NCBI RefSeq assembly: GCF_014648815.1
Contig: NZ_BMRV01000003.1
Location: 248,001-312,000 of the forward strand
Source of the DNA: Streptomyces flaveolus
GTDB lineage: Bacteria; Actinomycetota; Actinomycetes; Streptomycetales; Streptomycetaceae
Reading direction: 5' to 3'
DNA: 64,000 nt
Below the pieces are notes generated by a model. It was given only the letters and a program-made list of their open reading frames with translations. It had not been told where the DNA came from and did not search any database. Below, in pieces: positions 15,801 through 22,760 of the stretch (positions are counted from its first letter, which is position 1; the number at the start of each line of letters is the position of its first letter). Both the position numbers and the translations under genes were made by a program.

Positions 15801-16817
15801 TCACGCGATGAGGCAGGTGTAGCCGCCGCTCTGCCCGATGCCGATACGGCCGGTCGGCGGGAGCAGGGCCGGGTCCGGTCGTCCGACGGCGGCCAGGGAG
15901 CAGGCGGGGTCGCCCACCACTGCCGCGGCGGCCATCCGCCGGGCGGCGGCCACCGCGGCCGGGGACGTGTACCACGTCGTGGTCACCGCTCGGCCGTCGC
16001 CCGGTGTCGGTGCGGGGGACGCTGTGGGGGTGGGCGCCGGTGTGCGGGTGACCGACGCTCCGGGCGGTCTCGGCTCCGGCCGCGGTGCCGTCGTATTCCG
16101 GGTGGGTGCCGGCGCGGAGGACCTGGGCGTCTTCGCGGGTGCGGAGGGACGGGGTGCCGCCTCGGTCCGGGTGGGTGCCGGCGCGGTGCGACCGGGTGTC
16201 GGCTTCGGCCGGGCGGGCGGCGGAGCGGAGGGACGGCGGGTGGTCTTCGGCGTCCGCCCGGCCGTCGGGGTCGCGGCGGTGGTCCGGGGAAGCGACGTCG
16301 TCGGTTTCGGCCGCGGGGTGGCGCCGGCCCGCGAGGGCGGTGCGGAGCGGTCGGGTGTCGCCCGGGGCGTCCGCGCGGCCGTGGGGGCGACGGCACTGGC
16401 CCGGGGACCCGACGGCGTCGGCTCCCGCCGCGGCGTCGTCCCGGGCCGCGAGGGCGCCGCGGAGGAGGGGGACACCGCCCCGGCCGTCCGCCTGGTCGTC
16501 GGGGCGGCGGTGCTCCGGGGGCGGGACGTCCGGTCGTCCGGCGCCGGTGGCCGGGGACCGGCCGGCGTCGTCGGGGCAGGTTTCGAGGTGCGGGACGGCC
16601 TCGGCCGCGCCGTGCTCGACGTCTCGGGCGTCGATGTCAGGGACGGCAGCGGCGCCAGCGTCGGCAGGGAGAGGTCGGACGAGGCCGACGGCGACGGACG
16701 CGGCGTACCGTCGTCCTGCGCCACCCACGCCCACACGCCGGCGCCGCCGAGGACGAGGACGGCGGCGCCGCCCGCGATCCACGGGGCCCGTCGGGGCGGG
16801 CGTCGGTGACGGTTCAT
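15801..16817 (-). CDS. Membrane-anchored Pro/Thr/Arg-rich protein
   Basis: 338 aa, not recognised as a named family. Residues about 10-32 are one hydrophobic anchor (APWIAGGAAVLVLGGAGVWA). They are followed by roughly 240 residues of low-complexity Pro/Thr/Ser/Arg sequence built from imperfect units such as APTRTEAAPRPSAPA and TPRATPDRSAPPSRAGATPR. The C-terminal 60 residues form a more ordered domain (AVTTTWYTSPAAVAAARRMA) with two cysteines (DPACSLAAV, GGYTCLIA) that could form a disulfide outside the membrane. The long linker suggests that the domain is held through the peptidoglycan. ATG 16817 is used; a GTG nine bases upstream is the alternative. Confidence 0.68.
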   Translation of the reverse strand: MNRHRRPPRRAPWIAGGAAVLVLGGAGVWAWVAQDDGTPRPSPSASSDLSLPTLAPLPSLTSTPETSSTARPRPSRTSKPAPTTPAGPRPPAPDDRTSRPRSTAAPTTRRTAGAVSPSSAAPSRPGTTPRREPTPSGPRASAVAPTAARTPRATPDRSAPPSRAGATPRPKPTTSLPRTTAATPTAGRTPKTTRRPSAPPPARPKPTPGRTAPAPTRTEAAPRPSAPAKTPRSSAPAPTRNTTAPRPEPRPPGASVTRTPAPTPTASPAPTPGDGRAVTTTWYTSPAAVAAARRMAAAAVVGDPACSLAAVGRPDPALLPPTGRIGIGQSGGYTCLIA

Positions 16818-17006
16818 AGTCTTCACCGTCTCCTGCCCGCAGACGGGGCGCTCGCTGGAACGCCCGGGTGTTGCGCCTCCCGAGCCGCACCCGGCCCTGC
16901 TCGCCGGTAGGCATGTCCGAAACTCACCCCCCACGGGGATGCTCCCTGCCGCCACGGGTATGTCTCGTCCACGCGCATGTGCGGAGGGTTGGGGGGAGCT
17001 GGCCCG

Positions 17007-17681
17007 GTGACATGGTGCCGTCCGGGAACCGGTGGACAGGAGTCGAGGAGGGCCCGGCGGCGGCAGGCGGTGCGCCTGCTGAGGGCCCAGGGGAAGTACG
17101 GACCCGAGCTGCGGGAGGTGCTGCCCGCCCTGACCGGAGCGGTGCTGGCGGCGTGCGGCGCGTTCGCCGGCCTCGTGGTGGCCTACCGCCTGACCGGCCC
17201 GGCAGCGCCCGTGGCCGCGCTCGGCGTCGCGGCGGTCGTCGTGCCGGTGGTCGTCGGGCGCCGTCGGCCCCTGTCCCGGCGCCGCCGCGGGTACTACACG
17301 CCGGAGGAGATCGCGGAGTTGGACGTCGACGGTCTCGCGGTGGCCGTGTGCCGGATGCTCCGCCGGGACGGCTGGACCGTACGGCGGGCGGCCGATGACG
17401 GTGTCCGACCGCGCGTGCAGGCCCGCCACGACCGCGGGCACCGGCTGGAGGTGGCGTTCCGTCCCGTCGCCGAGCCGCTCCCGGACGAGGACCCGCCGCT
17501 CGCCCCGGCACCCCGCGGCGACCGCCCGCCACGGCTTCGGCTGGTCGTGCACCGCGGCTCGTTCACCCTCCGCGACGTCAGGTGGGCGCGGGCGAGCGAG
17601 GACACCCGCCTGATGGACGGCACCCTCCTGAGACGATGGGCGTACGGAACCCCCTTGCACCGGCTGATCGACCTCCGATGA
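17007..17681 (+). CDS. Membrane protein with Mrr-like endonuclease-fold domain
   Basis: 224 aa. Two adjacent hydrophobic segments (ALTGAVLAACGAFAGLVVAY and AALGVAAVVVPVVVG) are followed by a soluble part, YYTPEEIAELDVDGLAVAVC then RMLRRDGWTV. This resembles the start of Mrr-cat-type restriction-endonuclease folds found behind TM segments in Streptomyces. The expected catalytic D/E-x-K residues are not clearly present, so nuclease activity is doubtful. GGGGGAG lies eight bases before GTG 17007; the ATG at 16977 has no ribosome site. The stop overlaps a small ORF by ATGA. Confidence 0.6.
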   Translation: MTWCRPGTGGQESRRARRRQAVRLLRAQGKYGPELREVLPALTGAVLAACGAFAGLVVAYRLTGPAAPVAALGVAAVVVPVVVGRRRPLSRRRRGYYTPEEIAELDVDGLAVAVCRMLRRDGWTVRRAADDGVRPRVQARHDRGHRLEVAFRPVAEPLPDEDPPLAPAPRGDRPPRLRLVVHRGSFTLRDVRWARASEDTRLMDGTLLRRWAYGTPLHRLIDLR

Positions 17682-17872
17682 GCCGTAGACGTACGCCCGA
17701 GCACCTGTACGACGAACTGGGGAGCGACAGTGCCCGGAAGAGATCTCTCCCGGCACCCCACGGCACCCCCGGCACAGCGGCACCACGGGTGACGACCGAG
17801 GACGGCGGCGGCACGGGCCGCCACGGCAGGGTTCGACGGAAATCCCTCCCCGCGTGCCGATACCCCGCATAG
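17678..17872 (+). CDS. Possible 64-aa coupled ORF
   Basis: ATG at 17678 overlaps the preceding stop (ATGA). The product is 64 residues and very basic (SRRRTPEHLYDELGSDSARK at the start). No family is recognised, and the composition is weakly coding. It could equally be untranslated leader for the DUF485 gene that starts 77 bp later. Confidence 0.28.
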   Translation: MSRRRTPEHLYDELGSDSARKRSLPAPHGTPGTAAPRVTTEDGGGTGRHGRVRRKSLPACRYPA

Positions 17873-17948
17873 CGTGCGGGGACCCGAACCGACCCCCACC
17901 CTCGTGCGGTCCGTGAACGTCGGGCCCCGGCCGCCCCAGGAGTTCGAG

Positions 17949-18341
17949 ATGTCCTACGACAGCTCCGAGTTACACCTCTTACGACAGCAGAACGGACGGG
18001 CCCCCTCAGCCGCCCCGCACCTGCCCGCGCCCGCCGGCTACCACCGCGCGCTGCGGATCCTGCGCCGCGCCTGCCGCTGGCAGCGCAGGGTGGCCACGTT
18101 CGCCGCCCTCGGGTACTTCGCCGTCTTCCTGACACTCACCGTCGAGGCCCCCTCCCTGATGGCGCGCCCCGTCCTCGGCGGTCTGCCCACGGGCCTGCTG
18201 CTCGCCCTGGTGCAGGTTCCGGTCACCTGGCTGGCCGTGGTCCTGTTCGAGTACACGGCGCGACGGTACGTCGACCCCCTGGCCCGGAGAGTCAGCCGGT
18301 ACGGAGGCCCGGACGGCGGCGACGGGAAGCCGCGGGGATGA
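17949..18341 (+). CDS. DUF485 membrane protein
   Basis: 130-aa small membrane protein of the DUF485 (YjcH-like) family, which is regularly encoded just before acetate-type sodium:solute symporters. It has a polar N-terminus, then VATFAALGYFAVFLTLTVEA (helix 1) and GLLLALVQVPVTWLAVVLFE (helix 2), followed by YTARRYVDPLARRV, the conserved C-terminal tail. AGGAG lies six bases before the ATG. It overlaps the symporter gene by ATGA, so the two are translationally coupled and probably form one transport unit. Confidence 0.85.
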   Translation: MSYDSSELHLLRQQNGRAPSAAPHLPAPAGYHRALRILRRACRWQRRVATFAALGYFAVFLTLTVEAPSLMARPVLGGLPTGLLLALVQVPVTWLAVVLFEYTARRYVDPLARRVSRYGGPDGGDGKPRG

Positions 18342-19972
18342 CGGACCTCGGCGGCTCCGCGCAGTCCTGGTCCCTCGTCGCCTTCTGCAGTGTCGTCACC
18401 GTCACGCTGCTGCTGTGCGTGGTGACCGGCCCCGACCGTGACGACCTGGAGGAGTTCTACACCGGCTACCGTTCGCTGTCCCCGATGCGCAACGGCCTGG
18501 CCGTCGCCGGCGACTACATCTCCGCGGCGACGGTGCTCACCATCGGCGGTGTCATCGCGCTGTGCGGTTACGACGGTGTCGTGCTGGCCCTCAGCACCCT
18601 GTTGTCCTTGCTGCTGCTGATGGTCCTGCTCGCCGAGCCCCTGCACAACACGGGCCGCTTCACCATGGGCGACGCCCTGGGCCGGCGCATGGCGGGGCGG
18701 GCCGTACGCGTCACCGCCTGCGCGGTGACCGTGCTCTCGCTGGTGCCCATGATGATCGTGCAACTGGCGGGTGTGGGACAGCTGCTGGCGTTCACCCTGG
18801 GCTTCTCCGGCAGCTTCCTGAAGACGGGATGCATCGTCGGGGCCGGCACGCTGATGATCAGTTATGCGGCCCTGGGCGGGATGAAGGGCACCGCCCTGAT
18901 CCAGATCCTCAAGACGGTGATCCTCCTGGGCTCCGGGCTCGTGGTCGCCGTGCTCATGCTGCACGCCTTCGGCTGGCACCCCGGGGCGATGGTCGACACG
19001 GCCGCGCGGCGCAGCGGGGCCGGTGAGGCGTTCCTGCGGTACGGGCTGCAGTTCGCGGACGGGCCGCACCCGGGACCCGACATGATCAGCACCCAGGTCG
19101 CCATCGTGCTGGGCGGCGCCTGTCTGCCGCACGTCACCATGCGCATGTACACCGCGGGCAGCGCCCGTCAGGTGCGGCGCACCATGTCCTGGGCGGTGTC
19201 GGCGGTGGCCCTGTTCATGCTCGTGATCACCGTCATCGGCATCGGCGCCACGGCGCTCGTCGGCCGGGAGCAGATCACCGCGGCCGACCCGCGCGGCAGC
19301 ACCGCCTATCTGCTGGGCGCCCGGGCCGCGTTCGGCCCCGAGGTGTCCCGGGCGGAGAGCCTGCTGTTCAGCACGGTCACGACGGCGATCTTCCTGACCC
19401 TCCTCGCGTCGGTGGCCGGCATGACGCTCGCCTGCGCCAACTCGCTGGCGCACGACGTCGCGGCCTCCCGCCGCAAGGGCATGACGCCGCCGCGCGAGAT
19501 GACCCTGGCACGCGTCTCGGCGCTGATCGTCGGCGTGCCGGTGGTGCTGCTGGCGGCGCTCGCCCAGCACCGCAGCCTGCAGCCCCTCGCGACGCTGTCC
19601 TTCTGCATGGGCGCCTCGGCCATCGCCCCGGCCCTGGTCTACTCGCTGTTCTGGCGCCGTTTCAGCCGCACCGGCCTGTTGTGCACCCTGATCGGCGGTT
19701 CGGTCACCGTCCTGGTGCTCATGTCGGGCACCCGGCTGGTCTCCGGTTCGCCGACCTCGGCTTTCCCGGAGGGCGACTTCGACTGGTTCCCGTTCACGAC
19801 GACCGCCCTGGTGTCGGTGCCGCTGGGCTTCGCGTTCGGCTGGCTGGGTACCGTCCTGGGCGGACACCGCGGCGCACAGCGCGAACGTGACCGGTACGCG
19901 GCCGTCGAGCAGCGCATCCTCGCCGGACCACCGCGACGCCGGCCGGCATGGAGCCCGGACGACACCCCCTAG
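18338..19972 (+). CDS. Sodium:solute symporter, ActP-like (SSS family)
   Basis: 544-aa, about 13-helix symporter of the solute:sodium family. Diagnostic stretches are DDLEEFYTGYRSLSPMRNGL and AVAGDYISAATVLTIGG in helices 1-2, TGRFTMGDALGRRM, and CLPHVTMRMYTAGSARQVRR, which matches the cation/acetate (ActP/YjcG) and pyruvate transporters. Later segments include LACANSLAHDVAASRRKGMT. The likely substrate is a short monocarboxylate such as acetate, by family and by the DUF485 partner. It ends 109 bp before the convergent sensor-kinase gene; that gap shows no clear terminator. Confidence 0.88.
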   Translation: MTDLGGSAQSWSLVAFCSVVTVTLLLCVVTGPDRDDLEEFYTGYRSLSPMRNGLAVAGDYISAATVLTIGGVIALCGYDGVVLALSTLLSLLLLMVLLAEPLHNTGRFTMGDALGRRMAGRAVRVTACAVTVLSLVPMMIVQLAGVGQLLAFTLGFSGSFLKTGCIVGAGTLMISYAALGGMKGTALIQILKTVILLGSGLVVAVLMLHAFGWHPGAMVDTAARRSGAGEAFLRYGLQFADGPHPGPDMISTQVAIVLGGACLPHVTMRMYTAGSARQVRRTMSWAVSAVALFMLVITVIGIGATALVGREQITAADPRGSTAYLLGARAAFGPEVSRAESLLFSTVTTAIFLTLLASVAGMTLACANSLAHDVAASRRKGMTPPREMTLARVSALIVGVPVVLLAALAQHRSLQPLATLSFCMGASAIAPALVYSLFWRRFSRTGLLCTLIGGSVTVLVLMSGTRLVSGSPTSAFPEGDFDWFPFTTTALVSVPLGFAFGWLGTVLGGHRGAQRERDRYAAVEQRILAGPPRRRPAWSPDDTP

Positions 19973-20081
19973 GATCTGCGGCCGGTGGCGACGGCCGGGC
20001 CCGACGCGTGTCCGTCAGACCGCCGGTGACGGCGACGGCCCTGGCCGACCGTGAAGCTGGAGTCCTCGCCGGAGGTCCCGT

Positions 20082-21161
20082 CTACGGCAGGCCGGGAATC
20101 CGCACCGTGACGAGGAGCCCGCCGGCGGGGCGGGGGACGAGGGCGAGAGTCCCGCCGTGCGCGCGGACGATGCTGTGCACGAGGGCGAGCCCGAGGCCGG
20201 CGCCGGCGTGCTCGTCGGCGCGTACGCGGTCCGTTCCACGCCGGAAGGGTTCGACGAGGGTCGGCACCAGATCCGGCGGGAGCGGAGGACCCGTGTTCTC
20301 GACCCGCACCACGCTCACGTCGCCCTCCGCCGCGGTGTCGACCGTCACGGTGCCGCCGGCGGGGAGGTTGTGCACGACGGCGTTCTGGACGAGGTTCGTC
20401 ACCATCCGCAGCAGGAGTTCCGCGGAGCCGCGGGTCCGGGTGGCCCCGCCGGTGACGTCGAGCGTGATCCCGCGCTGCTCGGCGAGGGGCAGCAGGGTTT
20501 CGGCGGCCTCTTCGGCGACCAGGGACAGGTCGACGCTCTCGCGGGTGAAGTTCCCGCGGTCGCTGCGGCTGAGCAGCAGGAGGGCCTCGGTGAGGTCGAT
20601 CGCCCGGGTGTTGACCGCGTGCAGGCGTTCGACGAGTTCGCCCCGGTCGCGCGCGGGGTCCTTGCGGGCGACGTCGAGCAGCGCCCGCGAGACGGCCAGC
20701 GGGGTGCGCAGTTCGTGGGAGGCGTTCGCGGCGAACCTCTGCTGTTCGGCGACATGGGACTCGAGCTGTTCGAGCATCGAGTCGAACGCGTCGGAGAGTT
20801 CCCGGAACTCGTCCTGGCGGCCCGTCATGCGGATCCGGTGCGACAGCGACCCGCTCCCGGCCATCCGCGCCGCGTCCGTGATCTGCGTGAGCGGGGCGAG
20901 CATCCGGCCGGCGAGGATCCATCCCCCGACGAGGCCGAACACGAGCAGGAAGGCCATCGCCACGGCCGCTGCGGGGGCGAAGGTGTGCACGAGGAGGTAG
21001 CGGTTGGGCGAGATGCCGAGAAGACCCTGCGAATTGTCGGGTACGTACCGCAGCAGGAACATCCACACCACGGCCAGCAGGAGAGCACCGGCGACGGCGA
21101 GGAAGCCGGCGTAGCTGAGGGCGAGTTTCAGCCGGACGCTGAACCCTGGACGTCTAGGCAT
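20082..21161 (-). CDS. VanS-like sensor histidine kinase
   Basis: 359-aa membrane sensor kinase. The sequence resembles Streptomyces VanS, the vancomycin-responsive kinase: LKLALSYAGFLAVAGALLLA (TM1), a short extracellular loop of about 25 residues, LLVFGLVGGWILAGRMLAPL (TM2 into HAMP), then the H-box QRFAANASHELRTPLA with the phospho-accepting His near 149. The N-box region is NLVQNAVVHNLP and the ATP lid ends AGAGLGLALVHSIV. The ATG lies eight bases inside the response-regulator gene. No vanHAX resistance genes are in the window, so it is either an orphan pair or controls other cell-envelope genes such as the VanZ-like neighbour. Confidence 0.88.
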   Translation of the reverse strand: MPRRPGFSVRLKLALSYAGFLAVAGALLLAVVWMFLLRYVPDNSQGLLGISPNRYLLVHTFAPAAAVAMAFLLVFGLVGGWILAGRMLAPLTQITDAARMAGSGSLSHRIRMTGRQDEFRELSDAFDSMLEQLESHVAEQQRFAANASHELRTPLAVSRALLDVARKDPARDRGELVERLHAVNTRAIDLTEALLLLSRSDRGNFTRESVDLSLVAEEAAETLLPLAEQRGITLDVTGGATRTRGSAELLLRMVTNLVQNAVVHNLPAGGTVTVDTAAEGDVSVVRVENTGPPLPPDLVPTLVEPFRRGTDRVRADEHAGAGLGLALVHSIVRAHGGTLALVPRPAGGLLVTVRIPGLP

Positions 21162-21849
21162 GCGCACGGCCGGGGCGGGTGGTGCCGGGTCCGGTGTCGA
21201 TGCGGTAGCCGACACCCGGCACCGTGGCGATGATCCACGGTTCGCCGAGCCGTTTGCGCAAGGCGGAGACGGTGATACGGACGGCGTTGGTGAAGGGGTC
21301 GGCGTTCTCGTCCCACGCCCGCTCCAGCAGCTCTTCGGCGCTGACGACCCCGCCCTCGGCGGCGACGAGTACCTCGAGCACGGCGAACTGCTTGCGGGTG
21401 AGCGCGACGTAGCGTCCGTCGCGGAAGACCTCCCGGCGGAAGGGGTCCACGCGCAGGCCCGCGATCTCGCGGACCGGGGGCCGGGCGTACGCGCGTCTGC
21501 GGTCGAGCGCCCGCAGCCGCAGGACGAGCTCCCGCAGTTCGAACGGCTTGGTCAGGTAGTCGTCCGCGCCGAGTTCGAACCCGGACGCCTTGTCGTCGAT
21601 CCGGTCGGCGGCGGTCAGCATGAGGATCGGGATGCCGCTGCCGGAGGCCACGATGCGCCGGGCGACCTCGTCACCGGAGGGGCCGGGGATGTCGCGGTCG
21701 AGGACCGCGAGGTCGTAGGAGTGGACACTGAGCAGCTCCAGGGCGGAGTCGCCGTCGCCGGCGATGTCGGCGGCGATCGCCTCCAGCCGGAGACCGTCAC
21801 GGACGGCTTCCGCCAGATAGGGCTCGTCCTCCACGATCAGTACACGCAT
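21154..21849 (-). CDS. VanR-like OmpR-family response regulator
   Basis: 231-aa response regulator, partner of the overlapping kinase. The receiver domain carries the acidic pocket VEDEP, phospho-acceptor Asp51 in VLDRDIPGPSGDE, Thr/Ala switch MLTAADR, and Lys in GADDYLTKPF. The C-terminal winged helix contains LTRKQFAVLEVLVAAEGGVV and NAVRITVSALRKRLGEP. From memory, long stretches are nearly the same as Streptomyces VanR. It probably binds the tandem 12-bp repeats just upstream of its own start (autoregulation). It is the first gene of the RS pair; the ribosome site is weak. Confidence 0.9.
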   Translation of the reverse strand: MRVLIVEDEPYLAEAVRDGLRLEAIAADIAGDGDSALELLSVHSYDLAVLDRDIPGPSGDEVARRIVASGSGIPILMLTAADRIDDKASGFELGADDYLTKPFELRELVLRLRALDRRRAYARPPVREIAGLRVDPFRREVFRDGRYVALTRKQFAVLEVLVAAEGGVVSAEELLERAWDENADPFTNAVRITVSALRKRLGEPWIIATVPGVGYRIDTGPGTTRPGRAHA

Positions 21850-21879
21850 GTCCGAAGCCTAAGCACCACACATATCGCG

Positions 21880-21921
21880 GACGTATGCGAAGACGGATGC
21901 ACAGACGTACGCAAAGACGTG
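21880..21921 (-). repeat. 3.5 tandem 12-bp repeats in vanR promoter
   Basis: On the plus strand the units are GACGTATGCGAA, GACGGATGCACA, GACGTACGCAAA and GACGTG, exactly 12 bp apart. They lie 31 to 72 bp before the VanR start. Tandem sites of about one helical turn are typical for OmpR-family dimers, so these are probably VanR boxes. The core CGTATGCG recurs in the VanZ-like gene's promoter. Confidence 0.7.
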
Positions 21922-21940
21922 TCCACGCCGGGCACGCGAC

Positions 21941-22645
21941 TCAGCCCGCCGGAGCCGGCGCGGGACGAGGCCGGTCCGTCGACGCCTGGGCCGTGGTGCG
22001 CCACCAGCGGCGCGACGCCAGCCCGGCCAGCACGCAGCCCGCGGCGTTGACCAGGACGTCGTCCACGGAGGACACCCGGTCGAGGCTCAGGACGTACTGC
22101 GCGGTCTCCACCAGGACCGAGCAACCCGCCCCGAGCGCCAGGACCCGCGGCACGGACGCCAGGGCCGCCCACCGCATCGGGGCGAAGAACCCCAGCGACG
22201 CGAAGACCAGCAGGTTGCCGACGATCCCGAGGGTTCCCATCGTGACCAGGTCCCGCAGCGGTACCAGGCTCACCCGGGCCGGGACGACGCCCGCCCCGCC
22301 GCCCGGCATCATGGTCAGCCACAGGAACGGCACCGTGCCGTGGACCATGCCCACCTCGGCCAGCGACATCCGCCACGCCGGCGCGACGCCCGCGGCACGC
22401 CGACGGCGCGCCAGAGCCCACGCCACCAGCACGGCCAACGGCAGCGCGACCAGCGTCATGAGAACGACACCGTTGAACGTGTCGAAGCAGCCGTGCCACC
22501 GCCCGGCCATGCACCTCGGAGCGGACATCATGAGCGGCCCCCGCATGACGAACGCGGCGCTCGCCAGGCCGAGGACCGCCAGGCCGGGGAGCACGATCCT
22601 GCGCGTGCGACGCAACGATGCCGACAGCGATGCTTTGTGGTTCAC
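21941..22645 (-). CDS. VanZ-like membrane protein
   Basis: 234-aa integral membrane protein of the VanZ-like family (teicoplanin-resistance VanZ homologs). It has about four to five hydrophobic segments, including IVLPGLAVLGLASAAFVM near the start, TLGIVGNLLVFASLGFFAPM with the typical N-L-x-F/L-x-P-x-G arrangement, and the signature E-T-x-Q near VLVETAQYVLSLDRVSSVDD, followed by DVLVNAAGCVLAG. It lies directly upstream of vanR on the same strand, so it may belong to the same regulon. GTG 22645 is used; upstream in-frame codons to 22753 run through the inverted-repeat promoter. Biochemical role is unknown; the family is linked to lipid II or cell-wall antibiotics. Confidence 0.8.
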   Translation of the reverse strand: MNHKASLSASLRRTRRIVLPGLAVLGLASAAFVMRGPLMMSAPRCMAGRWHGCFDTFNGVVLMTLVALPLAVLVAWALARRRRAAGVAPAWRMSLAEVGMVHGTVPFLWLTMMPGGGAGVVPARVSLVPLRDLVTMGTLGIVGNLLVFASLGFFAPMRWAALASVPRVLALGAGCSVLVETAQYVLSLDRVSSVDDVLVNAAGCVLAGLASRRWWRTTAQASTDRPRPAPAPAG

Positions 22646-22673
22646 GCGCCTATTGCAGCCGGGGGGCTGTCGC

Positions 22674-22714
22674 GGTGGCGTATGCGCTTTTCGATACGCC
22701 CGCGATACGCCACC
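22674..22714. promoter_or_regulatory. Inverted/direct repeat operator before VanZ-like gene
   Basis: GGTGGCGTAT (22674-22683) and ATACGCCACC (22705-22714) form a perfect 10-bp inverted repeat. Inside it CGATACGCC occurs twice 11 bp apart (22692, 22703). GGCGTATGCG here differs by one base from GACGTATGCG in the vanR repeats, so VanR is the best candidate ligand. Confidence 0.5.
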
Positions 22715-22760
22715 TTCCCGGACACGGCCCCCGGCGGCGCCGAGGGGCGCCACACCGTCG

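Noticed and set aside
15983..16700. Regular short GC repeats, CRISPR-like at first sight
   Set aside because: They encode the Pro/Thr-rich stalk; units are imperfect and no spacers of constant length exist.
20082..22714. Complete vancomycin resistance cassette
   Set aside because: Only kinase, regulator and a VanZ-like gene are present; no VanH, VanA or VanX coding sequence is in the window.
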